From contig NZ_BSPC01000075.1 in NCBI RefSeq assembly GCF_030160835.1, positions 62,001 through 126,000 of the forward strand: a stretch of 64,000 nt of DNA. Reading direction: 5' to 3'. Below the pieces are notes generated by a model. It was not told the origin of the DNA. It did no database searches and saw only the letters and a list, made by a program, of their open reading frames with translations. Of the stretch, positions 35,489 to 44,438 are shown in pieces. This DNA is from Labrys miyagiensis (GTDB lineage: Bacteria; Pseudomonadota; Alphaproteobacteria; Rhizobiales; Labraceae). The position numbers and the translations under genes were made by a program. Within the stretch, counting starts at the first letter, position 1; each line of letters opens with the position of its first letter.

Positions 35489-35716
35489 CGGCTGAAATGC
35501 GCCCCATGCAAGTCATTGAGAGCGGCTTTGCCGCATCCGAAAGCACACATTGATTCAGGTTACACTGGCTTCACCTCGGAGTGCAGCTTGATCAGGCGCG
35601 CCCCCGTTACGATCGTCATAAGAGTGTGTCAGGGGGCATACGCGCCCGCGTTCCGTCGGCGCTCTATTCATTGGCAATCACATGGGAGATAGTGGCGTCA
35701 ACCTGGGCGGGACTCA

Positions 35717-36754
35717 TTGGGGGTTAACGTGTTAATCAGCAGCCTCTTGCGCGAAGACCCCCGCTTGCAAGCTTGCCTGGTCGACGACGCCGCCCATCTG
35801 ACCGTTGGTTCGCAGGGCCGAGCCGTCGCGAAAGTGCAGATGGCACTTTTGGCGCTTGATTGGCTTCGAATAGATCAAGGTGAGATACGGTCTCAAACTT
35901 ATGGCTCTTCCACGGCAGCAGCGGTTCTGAGTTTCAAGAGCAAGCGAGGCATTATTAACTACAATTATCAGCGCACAGCCGACAACATTGTCGGGAAAAT
36001 GACAATCGCTGCGCTTGATAAGGAAATGGCGGTCTGGGAGAAGGCAAGCCGACGCTTGGATATATGCTCGTGCTGTCCACCCGGCGATCTTGTTTCTCCA
36101 CACCCCTCGGACACGCGTTTCTTTGCCAGCGAAGTTAGCTCTTCAACGCTGTCCAATGTTGGCGGTGGCACAAAACCTAAGCAATTTAACAAAACCCTCC
36201 ATATTTACTGCTCGATGTCCAGGAAGACCGAAAGGGAGGGTGGTTTTAATTTCCAGCCCCAAATTGACTTCGCGAACGCTCGATTGAAAAACTTCGGGAT
36301 GCAGATTGCGGTTGACTTCTCGTCAGCTACCAGTCCCGACATAATCGAATTCGTCGACTCCATCGTGTTGGAAGATGATGTAGCGATTGCGAGGCAGGCA
36401 TGTGAGAACAAACATTCTGGCTCGCCTGGTGTTTTGAGAGTAATGGCATGTCATAGGGGAATCAACGCTCCACCCGGCCAAACATTTCGAGGCGTAACCG
36501 TGGGAGGCGTGGTTTTCAAGACATTCATAATCCTGAATTCTAATCTAACTATTTCGACAACTCCAAAAGACAATAATGTGCTAATCCATGAAATGATTCA
36601 TGCATCACATGCCAAGATCGAGATTCATGATCCCGGACTAGACAGCGTGTTTACCCAATATGTCCGAACGCAGTCGAACGAAAGTCAACCAGCAAGGACT
36701 ATATTGAATGAAAACCGCGCGTTGGAACTCTCTAACGGTTATTTTGCGACCTAG
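35717..36754 (+). CDS. Peptidoglycan-binding domain plus HExxH zinc peptidase
   Basis: A 345-residue protein with a PG_binding_1-like domain at about residues 28-104 (LTVGSQGRAVAKVQMAL ... VGKMTIAALDKEM). A Cys/Pro-rich linker with CSCCPP and a C-terminal peptidase-like domain with HEMIHASH at 291-298 follow; the C-terminus is rich in Asn and Glu. No signal peptide. The start may be GTG 35729, which has GGGGG six bases upstream. Base composition is clearly AT-richer than the neighbours and the gene lies between inverted type 1 repeats, suggesting recent acquisition. Zinc-ligand assignment beyond HExxH is uncertain. Confidence 0.72.
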   Translation: MGVNVLISSLLREDPRLQACLVDDAAHLTVGSQGRAVAKVQMALLALDWLRIDQGEIRSQTYGSSTAAAVLSFKSKRGIINYNYQRTADNIVGKMTIAALDKEMAVWEKASRRLDICSCCPPGDLVSPHPSDTRFFASEVSSSTLSNVGGGTKPKQFNKTLHIYCSMSRKTEREGGFNFQPQIDFANARLKNFGMQIAVDFSSATSPDIIEFVDSIVLEDDVAIARQACENKHSGSPGVLRVMACHRGINAPPGQTFRGVTVGGVVFKTFIILNSNLTISTTPKDNNVLIHEMIHASHAKIEIHDPGLDSVFTQYVRTQSNESQPARTILNENRALELSNGYFAT

Positions 36755-36998
36755 GTACTGAATGCCAGCTTCCGGCAAACCACACTCGGACCTTGTCGGC
36801 TATGGTCACGATCGACTCAGCAAAGGCTTTAGGAAAGGTCGCTGGCAAGCTTGGCGCGCTGTTGAACCAGTCAAGGAGGATAACGCTGGGACCACCTATG
36901 CAAGGTTGCGAAGCGACAGTCCTCCGATATCGGTCTGCGCCAGAAAAGGACATTGGCTCGCTGCCTGGCAGCGGACATTCGGCTTCGCGTCGATAGCT

Positions 36999-37128
36999 GC
37001 CAATCCTGATTGGGTTTTGACGCTAGAGCAAAGCGCGGTTAAGCGTAAACGCTGCTTTGCTCTAGCTCTTTGTTTCGACGCGTCTTTGCGATTCTCGCCG
37101 ATTCCGTCAAATCGCAAAACGCTTTAGC
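36999..37128. repeat. Intergenic repeat type 1, right inverted copy
   Basis: Forward copy of the element at 35361-35488, including the extra CAATCCTGATTGGGTTTTG edge. The two copies flank the AT-rich peptidase gene. The rest of 36755-37425 has no supported gene; 37250-37400 is AT-rich and probably promoter DNA for the next gene. Confidence 0.85.
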
Positions 37129-37425
37129 AGGATGGCCTCCGATTTCACTGTTGCTCACAGACAGTAGCCGCATGACGTAGCTGTTCGCGAATACAAGAAT
37201 CGGCTTGCGCGCTATATATGCCGGCTCGCTAAAGATCGATACCTCTTCATTTGAATGAATTCACGATAGGTTTTTATACAAAGCAAATCCGTATAATATG
37301 TATTTGCACTCCGCTATATACTTCCAAATAAACAAAAATAGTTCACCGTTCGAAAAAATCGACTATCGGAAAGCCCTTGCCATGTATAAGGTTGCCTCCT
37401 TGCTATTTATGCTAGGTGAGCGGGG

Positions 37426-38997
37426 ATGCACGACTTGCTCGACCGACGAAGTTTCGTGGGCTGGACAGGCGCGCTTGCGGCCTGTGCCGTCGCGACGAAA
37501 GCGCTTGGGGCAACGGCGGGCCCTTCCGCGGGCGACGCCATTCCAGGCGATCGAATAGACAAGGCGATCGCACGGCTCGATGAGCTGGCCGCGGCGATCA
37601 TGGCCAAGACCGGCATCCCGGGCATGGCCGTTTGTGTGGTGCATGGCGGCAAGACCGCCTATTCGAAGGGCTTCGGCGTTCGCAAGGCAGGGGCAAGCCA
37701 GCCCGTCGACGCCGACACGGTCTTCCAGCTTGCCTCGCTGTCGAAGTCGTTGGCAGCCACGGTCGTTGCTCAGCAGGTAGGCAAGGGCGCGGTCACCTGG
37801 GATACGCCAGTCGCGGCCAAGATGCCCTGGTTCACGCTCTCCGACCCCTGGATCGGCCGGCATGTCACCATCGGCGACATGTTCAGCCATCGCTCCGGCC
37901 TGCCGGACCATGCGGGCGACGATCTGGAGGATTTCGGATTTGATCGACGCACCATTCTGGAGCGCCTGCGCTTGCTGCCGCTGCACGGCTTTCGCGACAT
38001 CTATGCCTATACGAATTTCGGGCTGACGGCCGCGGCCGAGGCGGTGGCCACGGCCGCCGGCAAGGATTGGGCGAGCCTGTCGGAGGAGGTGCTCTATGGT
38101 CCGCTGGGCCTGAGCGCCACCAGTTCGCGCTTCGCGGACTTCGAGCGCCAGCCGAACCGTGCCGTTGGGCATGTCAGGATCGAGGGGGCCTATCGGCCCG
38201 GCCCCCAGCGTATGCCGGATCCCCAGTCGCCGGCTGGCGGGGTGAGTTCGTCGGCGAACGACCTCGCGCGCTGGATGGCGATGGTGCTCGCCGCAGGTCA
38301 GTTCGAGGGCAGGCGGATCGTCCCGGCGCAGGCCCTGCTGCCGGCGTTCTCGGCGCAGATGGTCGCGGCCAAATCCGCGACCATCGATGCCCTGCCCGGT
38401 CTCTATGGCTACGGAGTCGGGGTGGGCGTCACGGCGTCCGGGCGCATCGAGATCAGCCACTCCGGCGCTTTCGCATTGGGCGCTGCGACGCGGTACGCGA
38501 TGATTCCTGCGCTGGATATCGGCATCATCGTGCTGACCAACGCTTCGCCATGCGGTGGCGCCGAAACGCTGGGGCGGGAATTCCTGGACCTGGTTGAAGT
38601 CGGCTCGATCACCAGGGATTGGTTCGCGCTGATCAATCCCATATTCACCGCCATGCTCGAGCCGGAAGGCGACCTCCTCGGCAAGAGCCCGCCGGCCAGT
38701 GCCAAGGCTGCCGCCCCGCTTTCGTCCTATACCGGCACCTATGGCAATGCATATTTCGGCGATGTTGACATCGCCGAGGCCGGGAATGGCCTGCAGCTCA
38801 AGATCGGACCCAAGGCCTCCTCGTACCCCTTGAGACACTGGGATGGCGATGTCTTCGCCATTGCACCCTCCAGCGAGAACGAAGCCGACGGCTCGCTCTC
38901 CTCGGTGCGTTTCGTGCGCACGGAAGGGGCGCCCGCTAGGGAATTGACGGTCGACTATCTCGACAAGAATGGTCTCGGCCGCTTCGAGCGGCGCTGA
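37426..38997 (+). CDS. Exported serine hydrolase, class C beta-lactamase/penicillin-binding fold
   Basis: A 523-residue protein with a Tat-like signal (DRRSFVGWTGALAACAVA), a serine beta-lactamase-fold domain and a C-terminal ~110-residue lipocalin-like/DUF3471-type beta domain (SYTGTYGNAYFGDVDI). Active-site boxes: Ser104-x-x-Lys107 (SLSK), Tyr195 in YTN and His345 in HSG. Such proteins are D-aminopeptidases, esterases or carboxypeptidases acting outside the cytoplasm. It is followed about 115 bases later by a second, distinct member. Confidence 0.9.
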   Translation: MHDLLDRRSFVGWTGALAACAVATKALGATAGPSAGDAIPGDRIDKAIARLDELAAAIMAKTGIPGMAVCVVHGGKTAYSKGFGVRKAGASQPVDADTVFQLASLSKSLAATVVAQQVGKGAVTWDTPVAAKMPWFTLSDPWIGRHVTIGDMFSHRSGLPDHAGDDLEDFGFDRRTILERLRLLPLHGFRDIYAYTNFGLTAAAEAVATAAGKDWASLSEEVLYGPLGLSATSSRFADFERQPNRAVGHVRIEGAYRPGPQRMPDPQSPAGGVSSSANDLARWMAMVLAAGQFEGRRIVPAQALLPAFSAQMVAAKSATIDALPGLYGYGVGVGVTASGRIEISHSGAFALGAATRYAMIPALDIGIIVLTNASPCGGAETLGREFLDLVEVGSITRDWFALINPIFTAMLEPEGDLLGKSPPASAKAAAPLSSYTGTYGNAYFGDVDIAEAGNGLQLKIGPKASSYPLRHWDGDVFAIAPSSENEADGSLSSVRFVRTEGAPARELTVDYLDKNGLGRFERR

Positions 38998-39112
38998 ACA
39001 AGGTTTGGCGGCGAACCGCCAGAGGGGTTAGCCGCTGCATATGGCATGCCAGGAAGTCACGGGACATGCCGGTCCCATCTCGTCGGACATCATTCGGGGG
39101 AGGCCCATTCGG

Positions 39113-40387
39113 ATGCATATCGATCTTGACAGGCGGCCAGCGGCGCGCGCCTGGCCGTTTTTCTTCGCCGGCCTTCTGGCTGCGGGCCTGGTATCGACAG
39201 CGGCACAGGCGGCCGAGAGCGGCAGTTGCATCGCCGACATCGACCAGGTGATCGCCCGACAGCCCACGCCTGAAATGATGAAGGGGGTCCTGCCGGCAGA
39301 TCTCACGACCAAGCTGGATGCGGCGTCGCAGGCCGCTTTGGCAAAGGCCTCCAGCCCCGGGGCCATCGTGGGCGTGCGCACCCCTCAGGGCACGTGGATT
39401 GCCGCCTATGGCAAGGCCGACCCCAAGGCCGGTACGCCGATGAAGGCAGGCATCCACACCCGGATCGGCTCGGTCACCAAGACCTTCACGGGAACGGTGA
39501 TCATGCGCCTCGTCCAGGACCACCTGCTTTCTCTCGATGATCCGATCGACAAATATGTGCCGGGCGTTCCCAACGGCAAGACGATCAACCTGCGTCAGCT
39601 CGCAAACATGACGAGCGGCGTTGCCAGCTACACCCGCAGCACCAAGTTCACCGACACCTATTTCGCCAAGCCGGAGACGGTCTTCACACCGGACCAACTG
39701 CTCAAGGTCGGCATCGGTGAATCGCCCTTGTTCCCGCCGGGAGCCCAGTTCGACTATTCCAACACCAACACCGTCCTGCTGGGCATGGTGATCGAGAAGG
39801 TGACGCGCCGGCCCGTGGAGGCGGCGTTCGAGGCGATGGTGTTCAAGCCGCTCAAGCTCAACAACACCTCCTGGCCGGGCAAGTCGACCGCGATCCCCGC
39901 GCCCTATGCGATGGGCTTCACCCTGCAGGGCGATACCGCCAAGCCCGATGCGCCCAGCAATGCCACGCATTGGAATCCGGCGTGGGGCTGGACCGCTGGC
40001 GAGCTGATTTCCAACATCGATGATCTCTTGATCTATGGCCGCGCGCTCGGCACGGGGCAGGGTTTGCTGAAACCCGAGATCCAGAAGGAGAGGCTCGAAT
40101 CCATTCCCAACCCCGCCGGTTACGGCATTGCCTTCGGATGCATCGACGGCTGGGTGGGCCACACGGGCGAACTGCCGGGCTACAACACGGCGCTCTATTA
40201 CCATGCCGCCAGCGACACCACCGTGGCGGTGCAGACCAACAGCGACATTGCCTCCGGCGATTGCCCGGAATCACCCACCCTTACCGACGATCCCCGCGAT
40301 ACCGCCTGCTCCTCGCCCGCGACCAGGATCTTCGCTGCGGTGACGGAGGCGCTGGGACATAAGTTCACGCCAATACCTTCGAAGTAA
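39113..40387 (+). CDS. Exported serine hydrolase, D-Ala-D-Ala carboxypeptidase-like
   Basis: A 424-residue protein with a signal peptide ending at TAAQA. The beta-lactamase-fold active-site boxes are Ser120-x-x-Lys123 (SVTK), Tyr215 in YSN and His350 in HTG. It resembles the Streptomyces R61 DD-peptidase group (class C). A late disulfide-prone region (GDCPESP ... DTACSSP) is unusual. ATG 39113 is preferred; an in-frame extension to 39041 lacks signal features. Its paralogue precedes it and an exported alpha/beta hydrolase follows. Confidence 0.9.
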   Translation: MHIDLDRRPAARAWPFFFAGLLAAGLVSTAAQAAESGSCIADIDQVIARQPTPEMMKGVLPADLTTKLDAASQAALAKASSPGAIVGVRTPQGTWIAAYGKADPKAGTPMKAGIHTRIGSVTKTFTGTVIMRLVQDHLLSLDDPIDKYVPGVPNGKTINLRQLANMTSGVASYTRSTKFTDTYFAKPETVFTPDQLLKVGIGESPLFPPGAQFDYSNTNTVLLGMVIEKVTRRPVEAAFEAMVFKPLKLNNTSWPGKSTAIPAPYAMGFTLQGDTAKPDAPSNATHWNPAWGWTAGELISNIDDLLIYGRALGTGQGLLKPEIQKERLESIPNPAGYGIAFGCIDGWVGHTGELPGYNTALYYHAASDTTVAVQTNSDIASGDCPESPTLTDDPRDTACSSPATRIFAAVTEALGHKFTPIPSK

Positions 40388-40454
40388 GGAAGGGAAGGGG
40401 CGTTGCTCGGGTGAGTCAAACAGGTTCGCAGGCTGCCAATCGGAGACGCAGGAC

Positions 40455-41561
40455 ATGAGATCGACTAACTTTGGACGGGATGCCTTTCGTCGCTGTCTGG
40501 CCTGCGCCGTCACCGGTGTCGGTATCCTTTGCGGGAGTTTCCTCTCCCGGGAGCCGGACGCTCATGCTCAGGCAATGCTGCCGGCCGCCGTGAATCCCGT
40601 CGGGATGACACAAGTGGAGTTCATCGATCCGGTGGATGGAGGCAGGCCGCTGGATTATCTGCTGATTTATCCGGCCGCTCCGGAAAGCACCGCCAAGCCG
40701 TATAAAATATTCCTCGCGACCAATTTGCAGCTTTACAAGGACGCCCCGATCCTCGGCGACGGGATCAAGCGTCCGCTCATCATGTTCTCGCATGGGGCGG
40801 GCGGCAACGCCTCGATCTATGTCTGGTTCGGCGAATATCTGGCCTCGCACGGCTATCTCGTCGCCATGGCCTATCATTATCGAGCCAATACGTTCGATTC
40901 GAGCGCGCTCTATGTGCGCAACAGGCTCTGGCAGCGGCCACGCGACATCAGCCTGGATATTTCACACCTGCTTGAGGACAAGATCTGGGGCGCGCGCATC
41001 AACCCGGACCAGATTGGCGTGGCCGGACATTCGCAGGGCGGTTTCACATCGCTCTGGCTCGGCGGCGCCGAGATCAACCCGGACCTGTTCGTTCAGTACC
41101 AGCGCATCTGGAAAGACAATCTGATGGTGCCGGCCTATCTGCGCGAGCAGATGAGCATTGACGCCGAACCCGCCCGCAACCTTCGCGACGCCCGCGTCAA
41201 GGCCGCCTTTGCAATGGCGCCAGGCGATATTCAGGGGTTTGGCATGGATGAAGCCGGGCTTCGAAAAATGAGCATTCCCGCCTACATCATCGTCGGCGCT
41301 GGCGACACCACCACACCGCCCAAGGACAACGCCGAGTTCGCGGCAAAATTCATTCCTCACGCCCAGCTTGATGTGATCCCCGGCCCGGTCAACCACGAAA
41401 TCTTCGATAATGAATGTGATCAGCTCGGGAAGGACAATTACCCGGAGGCCTGCGCCGACGCACCCGGTGTAGACCGGGCCAAGCTGCACGAATATATCGG
41501 GAAGGCGGCCCTGGAGTTTTTCGATGCCAATTTGGGAGTGCGCCGCCAGCCCGTGAATTGA
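40455..41561 (+). CDS. Exported alpha/beta hydrolase (PAF-acetylhydrolase/dienelactone hydrolase-like)
   Basis: A 368-residue protein with an N-terminal export signal (RRCLACAVTGVGILCG; a lipobox-like LACA is possible) and an alpha/beta hydrolase fold. The nucleophile is Ser193 in GHSQGG, the acid is probably the Asp in GAGDTTTPP and the base the His in PVNHEIF. The MFSHGAGGN strand forms the oxyanion loop. It would hydrolyse an ester, lactone or amide outside the cytoplasm. GGAG lies eight bases before the ATG. It is probably co-transcribed with the two serine hydrolases. Confidence 0.87.
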   Translation: MRSTNFGRDAFRRCLACAVTGVGILCGSFLSREPDAHAQAMLPAAVNPVGMTQVEFIDPVDGGRPLDYLLIYPAAPESTAKPYKIFLATNLQLYKDAPILGDGIKRPLIMFSHGAGGNASIYVWFGEYLASHGYLVAMAYHYRANTFDSSALYVRNRLWQRPRDISLDISHLLEDKIWGARINPDQIGVAGHSQGGFTSLWLGGAEINPDLFVQYQRIWKDNLMVPAYLREQMSIDAEPARNLRDARVKAAFAMAPGDIQGFGMDEAGLRKMSIPAYIIVGAGDTTTPPKDNAEFAAKFIPHAQLDVIPGPVNHEIFDNECDQLGKDNYPEACADAPGVDRAKLHEYIGKAALEFFDANLGVRRQPVN

Positions 41562-41765
41562 GGGCAGGGCGCTAGGGATGCCCGCGGCGGGGCTGACCTG
41601 CCGGGAGGTGGGGATTACGGTGACGGTGCATTCAAGTGGACCGCCACGGAGGCTTGGCGTGTGCAAGGAGTTCCCGGCCGAATTAAGCATACTGCCACCG
41701 TCATTTGCCCGGAGAGCGGCTTTCGCCAGGGCGTGCCGGCCTTCGCAGAGTGAGGGAGAATAGCC

Positions 41766-42677
41766 GTGGTCATGTATCTGGATGAGGCCAGGGTTCGGGC
41801 CGCACTCGATTGGGAAAGCCTCATCACCGCCATGAAGGGTGCGCTTGCGGAATTCTCCCGAGGCCGCGTTCTCCAACCCGTCCGAAACATGCTGACGATC
41901 GAGGAAGGAAAGCGCTATCTCGGAATCATGCCCGCTGCCTATGAACAAGCCATGGGCTTGAAGGTCGTCAGCTTCTATCCCGGCAATGCCGGGACCGGAA
42001 TCCCGACCCACATGGCGATGATCCTGCTGTTCCGACCCGAAACCGGGGAACCCCTGGCGGTCATGGACGGGCGGCTCATCACCGAGATGCGCACGGCGGC
42101 CGTCTCGGCGGCTGCAACCGAAATGCTGGCCGCCCCGGAAAGCCATGTCCTCGCCTTGCTGGGAAGCGGTGTCCAGGCCAAGGCCCATCTGGAAGCGCTG
42201 ACCCGCATTCGCAAGTTCGACGAAGTTCGCGTCTGGAGCAGGAAGCCAGAACACGCCAAGCGCTTTGCTGAGGAGCACAGTGTCACTGCGATGGAGGCCG
42301 AGGCGGCGGTGCGAGGCGCCGATGTCATCGTTACGGCCACAAGTGCTGTCGAACCAATTCTCAGGGGAAGATGGCTGAAGCCGGGCGCGCACGTGAATGC
42401 TGTGGGATCACCACGACCGACGTGGCGGGAACTGGATGACGATGCGATGGCCAACGTGCTCGTGGTGGACTCCCGCGAAGCAGTGCTCAAGGAGTCGGGT
42501 GACGTGATCCTGTCCAAGGCGCCCATTCATGCCGAGATCGGCGAGATCTTCGCAGGTTTGAAAGAGGCGCCGACCACCGAAACTACCGTATTCAAGTCGG
42601 TCGGCATTGCAGTCGAGGACCTCGCGGCGGCGCAACTCGTTTACGAATGCTGCACCGTCGCTGCTCGGCACTCTTAG
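41766..42677 (+). CDS. Ornithine cyclodeaminase / mu-crystallin family protein
   Basis: A 303-residue member of the ornithine cyclodeaminase family. RYLGIMPAAYEQ and MGLKVVSFYPGN form the substrate-binding half, DGRLITEMRTAAVSAAAT the conserved helix, and LGSGVQAKAHLEAL the NAD(P)-binding glycine motif. Homologues include ornithine cyclodeaminase, ketimine reductases and alanine dehydrogenase; the missing details do not allow a choice. GTG 41766 has GGGAG seven bases upstream and is preferred over ATG 41772. Confidence 0.87.
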   Translation: MVMYLDEARVRAALDWESLITAMKGALAEFSRGRVLQPVRNMLTIEEGKRYLGIMPAAYEQAMGLKVVSFYPGNAGTGIPTHMAMILLFRPETGEPLAVMDGRLITEMRTAAVSAAATEMLAAPESHVLALLGSGVQAKAHLEALTRIRKFDEVRVWSRKPEHAKRFAEEHSVTAMEAEAAVRGADVIVTATSAVEPILRGRWLKPGAHVNAVGSPRPTWRELDDDAMANVLVVDSREAVLKESGDVILSKAPIHAEIGEIFAGLKEAPTTETTVFKSVGIAVEDLAAAQLVYECCTVAARHS

Positions 42678-42780
42678 AGCAAAGCGCGTTCAAGCGTGAA
42701 CGCTTCTTTGCTCTCACTCTTTGTTTCGACGCGTCTTTGCGATTCTTGACGATTCCGTCAAATCGCAAAACGCTTTAGCT
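42675..42780. repeat. Intergenic repeat type 1, third copy
   Basis: Forward copy starting at the stop codon of the cyclodeaminase-family gene (TTAGAGCAAAGCGCG) and ending AAAACGCTTTAGC. The remaining 42781-43194 stretch has open frames without ribosome-binding sites or recognisable products. Confidence 0.85.
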
Positions 42781-43194
42781 AGCCAAGAAGAGTGCAACGG
42801 CCGCCGGTGCCTCGACCGTGGAGCGTTGATCCGCATCGGTTCAGATCACCGCCTGCGTGGGATAACGGCCCTCGCTGGATGGGTGCGCCGAGGCCCGCTT
42901 CCATAGAACAGCAGTCGGACGGGCGGCCGCGATGATGGGCTGCCGCCTCCCCCATTGTGGGGTAGCGGACTTCGACAAACCTCTCCACACTATATTGCGA
43001 ACCCCTTGAGGGAAACCGGCGAGCACTGGCCTAAACTTGGGGCGCAGTGCTCGCGTGGCAGTTCAAAACTGGGCAGAGGACGCAAACCCGCCGTTCCCGG
43101 AGAATATTATACTTGGCTGACGCAATTGTCTGCGCGCCTTGTCAGAATTCCCAGGCCGGCGGGGTGATCCGAGCTTTCAGCAACGGAGACGACT

Positions 43195-44001
43195 ATGGGG
43201 GAGATCGATTTCAAGTTCGGCACACTCATCCGCACCGGGCCGCAACTGGTCTATGGCGGCAAGTGGGAGGCCGATCTCGTCGATTGGAAGATCGACGCGA
43301 CCACCAATGCCTATCTCACGATCTTCATTCGCGTCTATTTCGCGAAGATCGACCCCGCCGGAGCGACCGGGACCTATGGCGATGCGGACGATACCGCTGC
43401 CTCGCCGTCCAAGAAGCCCATCCAGAAATGGAAGCCGGGCGAGTTCGAACGCTATGTTCGCAATCTCACCGGCGGCGCGCAGCGTTTCTGGGACGGCCAG
43501 TTCTGGTTGAAGACGCCGAAGACCTATGACGGGCTGAACTATCTCGCCCATGGCCGCCAGAACTTCCGCTGCAACATTTATTGCAAGCTCGATCTCAAGC
43601 CTGCCGCGCAGGCCAGCGACGCCCATTATACGATCGCGGTCGTGCGTGCGCAGGACGGCGCGAATTTCCGCTCGAACTCCGTCCTCTACAGCCAGAACGA
43701 CATCAAGTCGGAGCAGATGATCCCGCATTCCACCGTGAAGTTCTGGACCCATTTCCACGAGGTCGGACATCTGATCGGCCTCGGCCATGTCGGCACGGGC
43801 GGACATACCAATGTGAAGAACGACAACAGCCCATCGGCCTATGGCGTGACGCAGCAGGAAATGCAGGACGTCATGGGCCGGGGCCATGCCCTCCACGACT
43901 GGCACGCAACGCCCTGGCAACAGGCCGCCGAAGCGTTCACGGGCGTGACGGCATCGGACTGGAAGGTCTTCCAGCACCACATCGCGCCCGTGCCGGCTTG
44001 A
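43195..44001 (+). CDS. Metzincin-like zinc metallopeptidase
   Basis: A 268-residue protein with a complete metzincin motif HEVGHLIGLGH at residues 188-198 (HExxHxxGxxH) and a candidate Met-turn at Met227 in DVMGRGH. No signal peptide or pro-domain is visible. Similarity to the peptidase at 52645 is seen outside the motif: AAQASDAHY, NFRSNS before the zinc site, and ATPWQQ after it. GGAG is six bases before the ATG. The family is not one I can name; substrate unknown. Confidence 0.78.
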   Translation: MGEIDFKFGTLIRTGPQLVYGGKWEADLVDWKIDATTNAYLTIFIRVYFAKIDPAGATGTYGDADDTAASPSKKPIQKWKPGEFERYVRNLTGGAQRFWDGQFWLKTPKTYDGLNYLAHGRQNFRCNIYCKLDLKPAAQASDAHYTIAVVRAQDGANFRSNSVLYSQNDIKSEQMIPHSTVKFWTHFHEVGHLIGLGHVGTGGHTNVKNDNSPSAYGVTQQEMQDVMGRGHALHDWHATPWQQAAEAFTGVTASDWKVFQHHIAPVPA

Positions 44002-44036
44002 GAAGGGGTGCTTGGCGCAAGAGGCTTCCTGCGCGG

Positions 44037-44159
44037 TCAGGACTTCTGCGGCTCGAAGGTGACCTCGACCAGCTCCACGATGGTCGGGGTCGCGACCACA
44101 TGCCTGCTCTGCCGGAAATAGCCCTGCGCATAGCGCGGCGCCGCCTTCCAGCTGGTCAA
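44037..44159 (-). CDS. Possible 40-residue small protein or gene remnant
   Basis: From TTG 44159 the minus strand encodes a short peptide ending RHVVATPTIVELVEVTFEPQKS, which reads like a natural protein C-terminus. A ribosome-binding site and ATG (44175) exist upstream, but in another frame, so this may be a frameshifted remnant. No other gene is supported in 44002-44438. Confidence 0.25.
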   Translation of the reverse strand: MTSWKAAPRYAQGYFRQSRHVVATPTIVELVEVTFEPQKS

Positions 44160-44438
44160 TCGTGGTTCGAGCCATCAATGCCTCCGGGCCAGGGCAAATA
44201 TAGACAAAGAATCGCCGCAGCCGAAAGGGCAGCGTGAAGGTGTATGACTTGAGCGGACCGTTATCGTAACTCCGTCAAAATGAGTATTGCTGCCTGGACA
44301 GAAGTCGATTTTGCGCGCTGGTTAACAGTGTGATAGTTGTTATGAACACACGCCTTCTACCCACCGAACTTGATGTGAAGCCGCCGCCAGGGTTCCCCGG
44401 TGGATCGGATCGATTGTGCGGACCACAGGGCTTGTCTC

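Noticed and set aside
42781-43190. Short open frames in the gap before the first metzincin
   Set aside because: No ribosome-binding site, no recognisable product, mixed strands.
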